From: Maratus speciosus
Lineage: Eukaryota > Arthropoda > Arachnida > Araneae > Salticidae
Direction: 5' to 3'
Length of the DNA: 64,000 nucleotides
Assembly (NCBI GenBank): GCA_963932465.1
Contig: OZ010786.1
Coordinates: forward strand, 536,613,073-536,677,072
The stretch's first letter is position 1; the number at the start of each line of letters is the position of its first letter. Shown one piece after another: positions 11,816 through 24,237 of this stretch. The position numbers and the translations under genes are program-made. Under the pieces are notes generated by a model. That model was not told where the DNA came from, ran no database searches, and saw only the letters and a program-made list of their open reading frames with translations.

Positions 11816-12257
11816 CAAGAATGATTCAGTAGGAATATATATCGCGATAAACACAAAGTTAATTTTGACATGGCTAAGCTTGGTCATTCCTGCTAGTCAC
11901 AACTAATCGATGTATTAAATGAATTCTATAGCAATTATATGTTATTTATATGTATATTCATTTTATATGTTATTTTAATGGTACTTATAAATACTGTCAG
12001 TAGATAAATGGTTAAAATGCACGGTCGTAACTCAAATGGTGCAGTAATTAAGCGCTCTTCCCGACTGCGACAAAAGATGTGTCTACGTAGTTAATGCTTT
12101 AAAGTAATTCCTAAAATTTGATTTAAATTACATTGATAGAAAAAAAAATAACTCAAAAAAAAAAAAAAAACTCAACAGAAAACATGAGGAAGCTACAGAG
12201 AAAGCTTAATTTAGGACTAATTAAAGAGTCATTCTAATACCATATAACAAATTTCAA

Positions 12258-12470
12258 TTAACCCTTAAAACTTCCAATTAACATTTAAGACTTTGATTAC
12301 AGGGTTGGGATATAGGTCGTCCCACGGACCACTATTTTAAAAAATAATCTCTATCATATACTTATACAAAGATACTTTTATTAGAAATATATCGCAAATA
12401 TATATTTTTTTTTTTTTTAAATGGGATTATAAAAGTAGTCGCTGGCCCTGAACCGCAATTAAAAGGTTAA
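12258..12470. mobile_element. TTAA-flanked MITE candidate
   Basis: It starts TTAACCCTTAAAAC and ends AATTAAAAGGTTAA. An imperfect internal inverted repeat pairs GACCACTATTTTAAAA (about 12328) with the segment near 12420-12435. The end resembles those of the elements at 21316 and 39362, which begin TTAACCCTTAAATG. The right terminus has one C fewer, so the assignment is tentative. Confidence 0.45.
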
Positions 12471-13096
12471 GAATTAAAAATACATAAAGTTTTAAACTCC
12501 TACTGGAAAATTCATGTTTAACTGCTGCAAAACTAATCCCATATAAGCTAGGTTTTGACGCATAATTGAAAAACTACTTTCAGAATTTAGTTGTAATTTT
12601 GGATTGTTATAATTGAAGCTAATAAAAATCTTTTCCCGATAAAATCTTCTGTTGAAAAGAGTTACATAGCTTAATGTTTTTTTTTTTTTCAAAACCAAAT
12701 TAATTTTCAACAAAAATATGAATTGAAACGCATGAATATTTTAACAGAAATCTATTTTACGAGCTTCGCACATAGAAATCTAAGATTACACATAATTCCG
12801 CTAATTAGTGTTTAAGGTATGGTTAAAAAATGTCCCGATTTACGATCTATTTTGCAATCATTAAAAATGAATTTAACATTATTGAGTTCCAAAATTTAAA
12901 TGTCAGTAATTCATAAAGTATTATAATTATTTATTTGCCTTTTGGAAAAAAAAAAAAAAAAATAAATAAATAAATAAATTACCAAAAAATAGAAATTTAA
13001 TATCACAATTACGTGTAATTATTCGTAAATTTAAAGTTTGGCACTATTGATGATACGTGAATGTCTCTTTTAAAAATTAAAGTAACACAATTATCA

Positions 13097-13942
13097 GTAT
13101 AGTAAAGCGAGGAGAGTTCGCGCGGTAGGAGAGGTTGCGCACAAAGATATTCGACGGGAAGGAGTAGATTGCGCGCCTAGCGACTCCAGGTAGTTGTACA
13201 GTAGCATTAGTGCAGTGTCTACATGAATGTGCATATTGATTGTTGCAAGCGTCTTGGATAAAGCAGAGTTATTTTTTTTTCCAAAGTAAGTGCTTGAATT
13301 TTCATAACTGTTCGTCAGAATTTTTATAGAACGACAGTAATACAAAATATCTTGAACTTAAACGATTTCTTATAAACTACTTACCTGGACTATATATGTG
13401 AACACCAAAAATTCATTTTAGAAGCGGCCATATTTAAATAAAAGGCCGCGCAATCTCCCCTACCTAAATAGGAGAGTTTGCGCATCTGCTACTTAGGAGA
13501 GATGGCCCCAATAAGCTTAAGTGCTAGGATAGATTACACAGCTTATTGATAAATTTGTATGAATTGCAAATTACGTGTAAGATATATGAATGACTCAATT
13601 TTGAAATAATTTCGAAAAAACACATAATTATCAAAACTAAATTTGGCAACAAATTAATTTTCAAAAAAATACTTTTGCAGGATAAAAATTTTATTAATAA
13701 ATTAATAATACAGTTGTTATTAAATAAATTTTATGTAATTATTTTTGTTAATAAATTAATAATATATTTATTAATAAATTAATTTTGTTACCTAAAATAA
13801 ATTTTCTAATACAATGTTTTGGAAAAGCTTTCACCCATTCCAAGTACTGTAATGCCATCGAAAACAAAAGGAAACAGAGTGCATCTAATGTTACTGATCC
13901 ACAAATTATACATGAATAAAGACTTAAGAAGGATGCCGCTAC

Positions 13943-13988
<46 letters not shown>

Positions 13989-14773
13989 AGCTAAAGATAA
14001 GGCGCTTCTTCAAAATGCGGAATAAAAATACTCAAAGGAAAAACCGAAGGTCAATGAGGATGAATGCACTGAATGTCTGGAACTGTAACAGGAGACAACT
14101 GCGACAACTGACTGGATTCAATGCATTGCTGGTTGCAGGTGATTGCACGAAAGATGCACGATTTACAACAATGAGTGCATCGATTGTGGACGACGACAAC
14201 TTCGGTTAGCAAACAAAATACAATGAAACTATGGAAATGGAAATGAAGTAATTTTCAAGTTAAACATGTTATCAACTAGATTAATGTTATTTTGTAATCT
14301 TAGTAGGGCTTGCTTTTTCTGATATTTTAATCTTCTTAAACTAAAATTTTTAACTGTTGTTAAAATTATTTCTTTTATTTATTATTTGAACATTTGGTTG
14401 AAATATTCACTTCTAATGCAACAATATTTACTCACAAAAACCTTTCAACAATGTCGATTAAGTGTAATTATTATTGTTAACAATTTAATTGTAGTTATTA
14501 TTAATAACAATCTCTTCTACCTATGTGCGCAATCTCTCCTACCCATGCGCGCGTTCTCTCCTACCCTGTAAGGAGAGATTGCACAAAATAGTTTTCTTGG
14601 TTTTATTGCTGCTGTTCTATTAAATTATAGTATAACAACAAAATAACAAAGAAAATGCATAAAAAACAAATGAAGTAAAAATTATTCATGCATAGTTTAG
14701 CAAAATATTAATATTTAGCTTTTTTATTATTATTCTTTCGAAATGTGCGCAGACTCTCCTCGCTTTACATTAT
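13097..14773 (+). mobile_element. pogo-type DNA transposon, internally deleted
   Basis: The inverted ends read GTAAAGCGAGGAGAGT at 13101-13117 and its reverse complement at 14754-14769, each preceded by TATA or TATAAT on the outside. Both ends carry extra copies of a 13-base motif, GGAGAGTTTGCGC, in either orientation at about 13111, 13128, 13161, 13448, 13471, 13496, 14527, 14549, 14572 and 14747. A remnant of the transposase C-terminus lies inside (13819-14212). The DNA-binding and catalytic parts are absent, so this is a deletion derivative. The superfamily is inferred from the zinc-finger tail, not from a catalytic domain. Confidence 0.65.
13819..14212 (+). pseudogene. Transposase C-terminal remnant with zinc-finger-like tail
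   Basis: One frame can be followed for about 130 codons with three in-frame stops (14023, 14086 and 14140). It opens with a linker of the SPIPST type, followed by basic residues, as found between the catalytic domain and the tail of many pogo/Tigger-like transposases. A run of Lys codons then makes up a 44-base A tract (13944-13987). The last 50 codons spell CxxC, then DWIQCIAGC, then a stop where Trp is expected (TGA for TGG) before LHERC, then CIDC. This is the Cys-rich pattern C-x2-C...W-x2-C-x2-C-x2-W-x-H-x2-C...C-x2-C known from the ends of such proteins. It is non-functional. The family match rests on motif recognition only. Confidence 0.6.
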
Positions 14774-15273
14774 ATTTTATTACTAATTAATATAATCCAA
14801 TCGCATTTTTATACAATAATTTCGTTGGATAGTTAATAGGGATAATGCGTTTTTTTTTTTTTTTCTCTTAGACTATACCAGCAACATAATGTTCATTAAA
14901 TGTTCTCTTAATTCTTTTGTCTAAGATTATTTCCTAATTATACTCTACAGTAGAATTTTAAACTCGTAAATAATCTAATCATGTAATATAATGGAATATA
15001 TACAATATTTAAGAATAATATTAGTAGGGAATGTTGTTTATCTCCAGAAATGCAACATTTTCTTGAGAAATACTGAAGCGATTTCAATACGTTTTTTGTG
15101 AGCTCTAAATCATATATTGATTGCACATCTAATATGTTTTTTTTTTAAATCTAATAGATAAGATTTAATTTTTTCTAAAAATCTATAATTCGATTTTTTA
15201 CGAAATTGTTTAAATATTGCAATTTTTTTTTTTTTCTCGCGAACGATGAATTTGTTCTTTTAATTTTGGAAAA

Positions 15274-15322
<49 letters not shown>
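14774..15322. other. AT-rich DNA with long T tracts
   Basis: T runs lie at 14852-14864, 15223-15235 and 15282-15319. A short minus-strand frame (14938-15126) shows nothing recognisable. Confidence 0.6.
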
Positions 15323-16847
15323 GTAAAAATTATAGTATTTATTATATTATAGTAAAAATAGTAATTTTATAGTAAAAATTTTCCTAATGCTCTATATCTG
15401 CCTTTACATTTAGTATACTCTTTAAAAAATACTACAATAAAATAACACTAAGGGGCTAAGCCGTAGTATTATGGGCTGAGCCCCCTATAACATCATTATA
15501 CCTATAGGTATCCCTATAACATTAAGTGGCATCTATTATCTTTTCTTTATTTATTGATGACGACTGATAAAAGAATTCTTGAAATTAAAAACACAAGTAT
15601 ATGCGTACTGACGGTTTAATCAAGTTTGTTTAGCGAATAGTTTACCATTTTTTTGCTACTCTTGGTTGTTTATATTTTAACCATTACGAAGACGCACGTA
15701 ACGACTTCCACTGTCAAACAATCATACTGAAAAATTCCAGTTGTTTTTTAGAAGACTGTTTTTTGAAAATAGAACTCAAAATCATTCAGTTTGTTGTTTA
15801 AAAGTTCTGCGATAAGTTTGAACGTTTGGTAATTATGCTACTTACTAAAACAAAAGTATCTTGATAATAATGAATAAAAGCTTTTATTTTCATTCCATAC
15901 TTTGATATCTTTGAGCGATGTCTACACCTATGCGATCTAGCGTTATATACAATATTATATTGCAGAAAAGTAATTTTTTATATTAAAGTAAAAGTTTTCT
16001 TAAGGCTATATATCTACCTTTACACTTAAGTATACTCTTTAAGAAATAATACAATAGGATAAAACTAGGCGGTTTATCCCCCTGCTCTCTAACCCTTGCC
16101 AACATTCCTGAATTGTAATGCAATTCACATTGGGACCGCTACGCGATCGCAACTTGCTTCGCTCGGTCGCCCTTAATTGTATCAACTCTAGCCGTAATTT
16201 TTAAAATTTACAAGTATTTTTAATGTATGGAAAACTTTATTTCAAATGCAAATAAAAACACTTGTAATATAGCGCAGTACGTTTAAATTAATTTAAATCC
16301 ATTAAAAAACACAACGGAGACGTTATGTATGACGCTAACGAAATGTAAACAAAGGGATTTCTGCTGTCTCTAAAAGACAAACCTGATCAAACAGATTATT
16401 CAGGCAAGAACATCGATGCAATCTAGCTTTATATTTGTGATTATATGAAAGATAAGTAAGTTTTTTTTTATATTATAGTAAAAATGTTTAAGGCTGTATA
16501 TCTAACTTTACACTTAAGCATAATCTTTAAAAATAATACAATAGAATAAATCTAAGAGGCTCAGTCCTAGTTTTATTTGCTGAGTCCCCTACAACATAAT
16601 TATCCCTCTAACTATCCCTATAGCATTAAATTCTGTGTATTATGTTTTCTTTATTTATTGATGATGAGTGATAAAATAATTCTTGAGATTACATCCACAA
16701 GTATGTGCGTACTGTTAGTTTAATAAAGTTTGTTTAGCGACTAGTTTACCATCATTTTCTTGCTACTTTTGGATGATTAATATTTTCACCTTTACAAAGA
16801 CGCATGTGACGTCCCCCACTATAAAACAATCACACAAAAAAATTCAT

Positions 16848-16881
<34 letters not shown>

Positions 16882-17575
16882 GAAACCCAAAATCTTTTCG
16901 ATACCTTCAGTTTGTTGTTTAAGAGTTTTAGGATAAGTTTGCACTTTTCGTAATTATACTACTTACTAAACCGACAGTTATCCTGATTATAATAAATAAA
17001 AGCTTTTATTTTCATTCCATACTTTGATATCTTTGAGCGCTATGTGCATCTATACGATTTAGCGTTATATCTAATACTATATTGAAGAAAAATAAGCTTT
17101 TTTTTTTTTAAATATTACACAAAAAGTTTTCTTAAGGCTGTACATCTGCCTTTACACTTAAGTATACTCTTTAAAAATAATACAATAGGCTGAAACTTGG
17201 GCGTTCAGCACTATGCTCGCTAACTCTTGCCAATCCCCGTGAATTCCAAAGCAATTCACATTGGGAATTCTGCGCGATCGCACGGTGCTTCGCTCGGTCG
17301 CCCCTATTTGTACCAATTCTAGCCAAAATGAATGTTACCATAAATATATATATTTTTTAAATTTTCAAATATTTTTAATGTATGGAAACTTTATTTCAAA
17401 TTCAAATAAAAAACACATTTTTTCCGTCTGTAATATTGCGCAGTAAGGTTTAAATTAATTAAAATCCTTTAAAAAACACAACGGAGACTTTATGTATGAC
17501 GCTAACGAAACGTAAACAAAGCGATTTCTGCTCCCTCTAAAAGACAAACCTGATCAAACAGCTTATTCGTTGAAT
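15323..17575. repeat. Two tandem copies of a 1.1-kb unit with internal half-repeats
   Basis: Copy 1 (about 15323-16402) and copy 2 (about 16459-17571) have the same order of landmarks. These are a GCTGAG-CCCC block (15475 and 16579), TTTCATTCCATACTTTGATA (15890 and 17011), a CGCGATCG block with TGCTTCGCTCGGTCGCC (16142 and 17273) and CCTGATCAAACAG (16382 and 17549). Within each copy a segment of about 110 bp recurs: ATTATAGTAAAA, then CCTTTACACTTAAGTATA, then AATAATACAATAGG. It occurs four times in all, near 15345, 15985, 16470 and 17110. The array is therefore an alternation of about 640-bp and 480-bp subunits. No coding sequence or terminal inverted repeats were found. Confidence 0.85.
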
Positions 17576-18192
17576 ACACACGTCATGGAATTGCTATTCA
17601 TACATCAAGCAAACGGTCTGTCTTTGAAAAGAGATTCTCTGAATTTAGATTTGCTCAATGGGTCGGGCCATGTGACCGTAATTTGAATACTGAGAATCGT
17701 CGCTTTGTTGTTGCCAAATGGCAATATATAAATTCAGCCTCGTTTTCGCCCCGCATAAGGGAAATATCTATATAAATCGACATAATATTGAAGTAACTTA
17801 TTTCTAGATTCATTTACCCGCCCTCCCCGAAAAAAGAAAAAAAAAACAAAAAAAAAACAACAACAACAATAGGTTTTATACAAAATATCCCAATAAGGCA
17901 GCAGATTTAATTATGCATAATTAATAATTAAATTTGGATACATTCTAATCTATAAAGGAGACGCCTTTTGTTACTTTCATTTTTTTAGAAAACCAATAAT
18001 AAAATAAATTCCCATAACAAAGGTATCTAAAATTATATATAAAGGTAGTTAATTAAATTTTTAATGACCGCGTGAATTTAATGAAAGAGAGCGATACATA
18101 TATTATATTTATAAGTCTTTAATCTGTTGGAAATGTAATTAAGATAATGTTAGGAAATGAATCGTTTGACTTTACTAATGAATCATTGCTTA

Positions 18193-18224
<32 letters not shown>

Positions 18225-19405
18225 GATTAAGCTACGGAAATACAGAATTTATTTTTATTTAATTGAAAAGTGATTGTTAGGTGAAAAAATTATAATCATA
18301 TAGTTGAATTCTTTGTTGATTGAATTATAATATGTCAATGAAAATATCAATTTTCTTGATAACGCATTGATGCTTTTCTTTATTAAATTATTTGTCATTT
18401 TTATACATTTCAGTATAATTCTTATTCAGTACTTAAGAAATAATAATTTGTAGTACCCTGATAGTTTAAGAAAATAAAATTTATTTTACCTGTTGTATTT
18501 TAACATTCATATATATTTTTTTAATATATTTATAGAGTCATATATTTATAGAGTTAACAATTTTCTTAATACACCTTTTTAAATTTTTCTTAAACATTTA
18601 CAAGTAGCTGAAATAACTAAATGCATTTCTGAAATGTTATTAAAACTAAAAATAACAGCATGATAAATACAATAACGAAATATTCAAAGGGTGTGTTTTT
18701 GATTTAATGCAAATGCTGTCAACATACAAATGAGACAAACATAACGTAGGATAAAATGTGACATTCTTAAAATGAAAGGGATTATTTATTTATTTATTTT
18801 TTAAATGCATGTATGCACGTATATTTTGTTTTATACTATTTTTTGTTTAAAATACGTGTAAACCCTTATATTTTGTTTTATGTCTTTTACGTTTTCAGCA
18901 ATAAAGAAAAATGCAACCTTCAAACAAATTTTGCTTTTATTAAATAAAACGTTAGTTTGTGTGTCAAATATAGACATAGTTTGCCCTATGCTTCAGGGAG
19001 TTAATGGAATATAGTCTAATTTTGAGTATTGCACAACTTTCTTTTCAGATTGCTTTAAGCCAAAATATATTTTCAAAAAATAAATTTTTTAAACAATTTT
19101 TTTATCTATACATGAAGTAAATTACACTTCATGCCATTGACAGTAAATGCAATGTAAAATAATTCCATACTTAATAGTTATTCAAAAAACAAGTATAACG
19201 TGATAGATTTGATAGTTATGATTTCTGTTACTCAGTACACTTTTATTTTCCAAATATTAATGTATAATAATCGATGAAAGTTTGTATCATATTGAAATAA
19301 AGATACAATTGCTAAAAATTACATTTTGTAAATGTAGTTACATCTTATTATTCCCTAGAAATATAAATTTTTAAGATTTTATGAAAATAAATTTTTTAAT
19401 GCATT

Positions 19406-19457
<52 letters not shown>

Positions 19458-20740
19458 ACTCAGAAAGAAAGTCAAACCATCTTTACAACATATGCACAGC
19501 CAAATAAAAAGCATGCATCATTTTTACACTTTTTTTTGTCATTTAAAAACCTTTAATCGACCTAACCGTGTTTTTACGTCATTAATTCAAAGGCGCCTTA
19601 TTATTATTTTTTTTACTAATGTTACATTTTCCCACTGGGCAAGATAAATAAATATGCGAGGTAATCAAATAAAAATTCAGAAAATAATTATTTTCATATT
19701 TCTTATTTTACGAATCGTTATACATAAATGAAAAATTCTAAAAGACGCTTAAAGGGTGCAAAATCTTTTCGATATTTATTATTAAATAAATTCTGCAACC
19801 ACATAGTCTTATTAATACCCGGTATAAGATTTGTAGAATAATATTCCCGCAAAAAAAATATATAATTATCTCTCTTTTAAATAATAAAAAATATACAAAA
19901 TGTGTTGTTGTTTTTCTAAAGCAAGTACTTAATGAATAAAAATTGTCAAAAACCCTTGAACTATATGAATAAAGATCTTTCTAATTGTAGAATAATTTAA
20001 GAAAATAAAAGAAAGTAATTTTTTACAACATCATTTCACAAAAAATTAAGTTTATTAAGAAGCGAAGATTAAAATTAAGGTTATCTCTAATAAATATAAA
20101 AATATATCATACTTCATATGCATAAAAAAACTTAATGATGCTTCTATTACATTTTTTAGCAATTCCTTTTACAAACAAGAGCACTTTTTTCGTTGTGTTA
20201 AAGAATTATTATAATGTTATTTAAATTAAGAAATGAGTGAAAGAGCTATTATACACGATTAAAATATTATTAAAAAATAGTGATATGAAATATTATTAAA
20301 AAATATTATATATAAAACAGTGAGAAATAATTATTTTCAGATTGTTTGTTTATTTTTTATTTGAACAATATTGTTTTACGTATTGTCATACGTTACATAT
20401 ATCAAAATATGTATGCATCTTATACGAATAAATTTAGTATTTTTATTCAAGGAAAGAATTTTCTAATTATTCAAAAAAATTATTTAAAAAATGTATGTAC
20501 ACTATTTAAGTTAAAACATATTTTTTTATAAATATTAATGAAAAGAGTATTATTCAAGATAATAGTCTTGATATGTAAATTACAGAAATACTAATATATG
20601 AATAAAACAATATTTATTATTCATGATATTTGACATATATTTAGGAAAATAATATATTATGTATTATCATTTTAAAAAAGTATGTAGCTATCATCAAACG
20701 TTAGATATAGTAAAAGTGCAATAAAAGAACAGATATAAAT
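17576..20740. other. Long AT-rich stretch without recognised genes
   Basis: It contains a 47-base A tract at 19410-19456, smaller A runs at 17830-17860 and 18195-18212, and a slightly G+C-richer piece at 17580-17760. That piece includes a TATATAAA box-like string near 17728, but no open frame follows it. I found no duplicate of any of this elsewhere in the window. Confidence 0.5.
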
Positions 20741-20880
20741 GTTTTTAGGGTTCCGTACTTAAAAAGTTAAAACGGAACCATTATAAGACAACTGCTTCGT
20801 CTGTCTCGTCTGTCACAGCCATTTTAATCTATGGAACGTTGAAAGTTAAAATTGACTGAAGTAAAAAATACTATTGACCG
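20741..20880 (+). repeat. Dispersed-repeat fragment with GGTTCCGT hairpin
   Basis: GGTTCCGT (20749-20756) and ACGGAACC (20772-20779) form an eight-base stem, followed by a TCTGTC-rich stretch. From general knowledge, this combination is a recurring dispersed repeat in arthropod genomes. I see one copy here and cannot tell the family or its ends. Confidence 0.45.
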
Positions 20881-21569
20881 ATATATTTACAGATTATTAA
20901 CCATTTTTAAGTAATTTTATGAAAAATGTAGAGCGGCTAATTAAGTTACTTGAAAAAATAAATGTTTTATTTGTGTATCGTGTGGTACATCGTGTAAAAG
21001 ACTCAAAAATACATTTCTTTTAATTTTAGGTATTATATTTTCACAGATATTGTCGAATATGCAATGTAAAAATATCCTCCCCCCTGTATTTAATTAAGTT
21101 ATTTAAGTTAATTTAAACCTTGCAGGAAAAGTAAAGCGATTCTCCTAGGTCACATAGTGTTTCAGAAAATCGCATTTTTCCGTTACACACAAATTTTGAT
21201 TAGCGTGCGTTCAGCAAACAAGGTGAGGATCAGTGAAGGTACCTATCGTCGCAAAAGTGTAAAATGATTTTTGATAATGATTTTCAAAAAAAGTTGTCGT
21301 TAATTAGCCGAGATATTAACCCTTAAATGTACGGGCGGCGTAGTCTAATTTCAATCGGCTTTCAATGCCTAGATAACAACTTTTAATGATATATTTGTGT
21401 AATGTAATGCCCAGTTACTATTTCATATATTTATTGTACGGTACACTCTGTGCGCGAGTAATACTCCCACATACTGATTTATTTCTAAAAAATACTGTTT
21501 TAAAATTTGATTATTGCTGTAGAACATATCAAATTAGACATCAAACCTTAATTCATTAATGACAGACTA

Positions 21570-21572
21570 CAC

Positions 21573-21606
<34 letters not shown>

Positions 21607-21865
21607 ATAATAATAATAATAATAATAATTCCAGTTTTCCGGTAGAAATCGGAAAAATAGTTGCCCTTATCGTACCGGAATAATTTCCAACCTAGCTCGG
21701 AATAAAATCTGTAAAATCGGTGTAAAATCCGTAAAATACCGTTTTACTGACAATTTTCTTATTTTTACGATTTTATTCCAAGCTGGGTCGGAAGTTATTC
21801 CAATACGATAAGGGCAACTATTTTTCCGATTCCTACCGGAAAACTGGCAGTATTTTTTTACAGTG
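21570..21865. mobile_element. Palindromic MITE with CACTGTAAAA ends, subfamily I
   Basis: CACTGTAAAA at the left and TTTTTTTACAGTG at the right are flanked by TA on both sides (21568-21569 and 21866-21867). The arms, including CCAGTTTTCCGGTAGAAATC and AGTTGCCCTTATCGTACCGG, are repeated as reverse complements, so the element is a hairpin of about 296 bp. The left arm has been expanded by a 31-base A tract and (AAT)n. A second copy of the subfamily lies at 51073-51303. Confidence 0.88.
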
Positions 21866-22256
21866 TATATCCCTTTAAGGAAGATTACATCTGATCGGAC
21901 TATTTCGAATTTCTAAATATTATGTTTTTCTGGCAAGGCTTTAAGCTCTAGAGGGCAGTAACAATAACAACACAAAAATTAGAAAATGCTGTTAACAATT
22001 ATTTAGCATTTATATTTTTTCTTCTTGCATTGAACCTTTATGAAACAAATCATTTATCAAAAAATTACTCCGCCTCAACTTATCTTCGATAATGTCTGCA
22101 GATATCCAAAATAACATGTATAAAAATAATTTGATTTTTAAATATTTTTTAATTAAAATTTATTTAATAAATCTGTAGTTAGAGCTAGCTCTTTTTGTAA
22201 AGTATTTACAAGAATAATTAGATTAATTAACAACAACAAAATATGTTATGGAAATA

Positions 22257-22395
22257 TCACAATTCTCAAAACAACAATGTAAATAAACGTATTGCGATGC
22301 TATCTGTAACTTAGATATATTGTGTAGTTAAAAACTTTTCGTTTAACATTTTTAACACTAGAAAAGCTATTCCTATGTAAATAGCTGAGAAAATA
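22257..22395 (+). repeat. Dispersed segment holding the unoccupied target of the 26-kb element
   Basis: This reads ACAACAATGTA followed by AATAAACGTATTGCGATGC, and later AAAAGCTATTCCTATGTAAAT. At 26 kb the same sequence is split at the TA by the Tc1-type element: ACAACAATGTA, element, TACATAAGCGTATTGTGATC, then AAAAGCTATTCCTATGTAAAT. This copy therefore shows the uninterrupted state. Confidence 0.75.
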
Positions 22396-22838
22396 ACTAT
22401 ATTAAAAATATTTAGTTTTGACTGTTTCGATATCCTTTCGAAATGTCATCGAACGAAGTATTTTGTATGAGAAGTGTCATCTACTTTTATTAGTAGAGAA
22501 TTATATAAATTTTATATTTAACTTTCTTTAATGACACTTAAAAGTAGCGTCGAAGCATAAAGGGTTAAAATAGAGAATTTTTCCGCCCCCCCCCTCTTCC
22601 CCACACACACATCGATTTTAATGTTTTAAAGGATGGCTCACTGCTAGTGCAATACACTAAAATGTGTTAGAAACCGATTCATTAAATATTTTTCGTTTCG
22701 TATAGCATGGTTCGCAAATCCCATATTCATTCATAAATGCACAGTTTCTCACTCTGAACTCATTTCGGTTTTTCGTTTATAACATTACAAATAATGAATA
22801 TAATTTAAAGACATTTTCAGCTTTTCTTTCTTTAAATT

Positions 22839-23065
22839 GTGAAAAATTCTCCGCAACGATACGAAGAATTTTTGCCGAGGAGCCCGGGACAAAATTGCAT
22901 ATATTATGCGTACAATGTCACTGCTGGAATATGGAGTATATTGACACAGCTGTGCCATCTGGGGGACGGGGTTGATAATGCAAATACGCGGGTTTTGAGT
23001 ATCACGTCATATATAACAAATTATCCACTATCTGCTCATCTGTTGCGCTTATTTTCTGAATTACT
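22839..23065 (+). other. G+C-richer stretch, unexplained
   Basis: An 80-codon open frame covers this stretch. The protein has no motif I recognise, and no duplicate is visible. It could be an old exon or the edge of a transposon ending at the adjacent hairpin. Confidence 0.3.
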
Positions 23066-23352
23066 CACTTATGGAAGATGAATCTTGTTTACCAGATTCA
23101 TTGCAAAATATTTTTATTACAGGTTGTTTTATTAAAATTATGTACATTAAAAATATATATATATATACTCGCAATATCATTTTAATTTCGTGAGAAAAGC
23201 GCTAATGCTACGAAAGCATTACTGCCTTTTACCCTTAAGTTAAAATGACATTGCGACATTTTTTTAAATACACATATTTTTATCAAAACAAGTTTTAACA
23301 AAAATATTTTGCAATAAATCTGGTAAACAAGATTCATCTTCTGTGAGTAAGT
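23066..23352. mobile_element. 290-bp near-complete palindrome (foldback MITE)
   Basis: The left arm ACTCACTTATGG, AAGATGAATCTTGTTTACCA and TGCAAAATATTTTTATTA is answered by its reverse complement at 23288-23352. Inner arms also pair (CGCAATATCATTTTAA near 23170 against TTAAAATGACATTGCG near 23240), down to an apex hairpin, AATGCT-ACGA-AAGCATT, at about 23205-23220. The whole therefore folds on itself. No target duplication is clear. Confidence 0.85.
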
Positions 23353-23405
23353 AACAATCTGTAATTCTTAATTGAATTTTTACAAGGGATTCTCTAAACG
23401 GCTTT

Positions 23406-23438
23406 GTCTGTTAATATATATATATATATATATATAAT
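23406..23438. repeat. (TA)n microsatellite
   Basis: An alternating TA tract. Confidence 0.9.
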
Positions 23439-23439
23439 C

Positions 23440-24237
23440 TGGCGATTTTAGGAAAATTATTGAAGTTATTGCCTAGACTCGCAAAATATTTAAACAAATA
23501 AATGAACAACGCTTGCTCGTTTAATAGTACAACATTTAGTGCATGAATTTAAATTAGAGTGATTCAAATATAAAATGAAATGAGTTTTAAGTTAAATGAA
23601 TGAAATATTGTAAGTTAAACAAGATGAGAGCAATGCGATTAAGATAATATTGAAAATTTATAGTTTGCGCTCGCTAAACGAACAAAAGGAGTTAAAATTG
23701 AATATTTTATTTATTATTAAATTCCATACATATTCTAACCTTTCATAAGCTTTGTATTCTCATCGGAATATAACCGTGTATATCATTTTTTATAACTTTA
23801 GCACATCAAGAATTGAGTAAAAAATGAGACTACAAAATTATATCTTTACACATTAACTACTTACCAATTTTTATGCGTCAATTTTTCATTTCATTAAAAG
23901 AAGATAATTAAAATCGAGCGTATTTAAATCAACAAAATTTGACAATAAATATTAAATAACATTTTATCCTTTTTTTTTTATATAAATAAAAATAAAAATA
24001 CGAAACTTACTTTTTTTACTATTTGGAAAAGTGCAGATATGAATTCTATAAGAAAAATAATTTTCTTACAATTTCGAAAACTACAGCTATTTGATCGTCC
24101 ACATTTTGCTAATTTAAAAAATAATATTTATTAGATCTAAAAAAAACTGTGTTTATTTAAATAATTAACTATAATAAATAAATCAAAAAACACGAATAAT
24201 AAAAAGAAAAGTGCCCAGTTAAACTAATGGCATTGAC
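23440..24237. other. AT-rich DNA without a recognised feature
   Basis: No frames, repeats or structured elements that I can support. Confidence 0.5.

Larger units (their letters stand above)
21316..22568. mobile_element. TTAA-flanked element (piggyBac-like ends)
   Basis: The left end reads TTAACCCTTAAATG and the right end CATAAAGGGTTAA, giving inverted ends of about 13 bp with TTAA outermost. The 39362-39897 element has the same left terminus. A CACTGTAAAA-type palindrome (21570-21865) is nested inside, as is a segment (about 22257-22395) that also flanks the Tc1-type element at 26 kb. No transposase was recognised. The pairing of these two ends over 1.25 kb is an inference and could join two different elements. 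Confidence 0.5.

Noticed and set aside
12022..12085. tRNA-like A box (TGGTGCAGTAATTAAGCGC) on the plus strand
   Set aside because: No T loop or B box follows at the right distance and the arms do not pair, so it is too weak to list.
17715..17760. TATA-box-like promoter
   Set aside because: TATATAAA in AT-rich DNA is expected by chance, and no exon or open frame follows.
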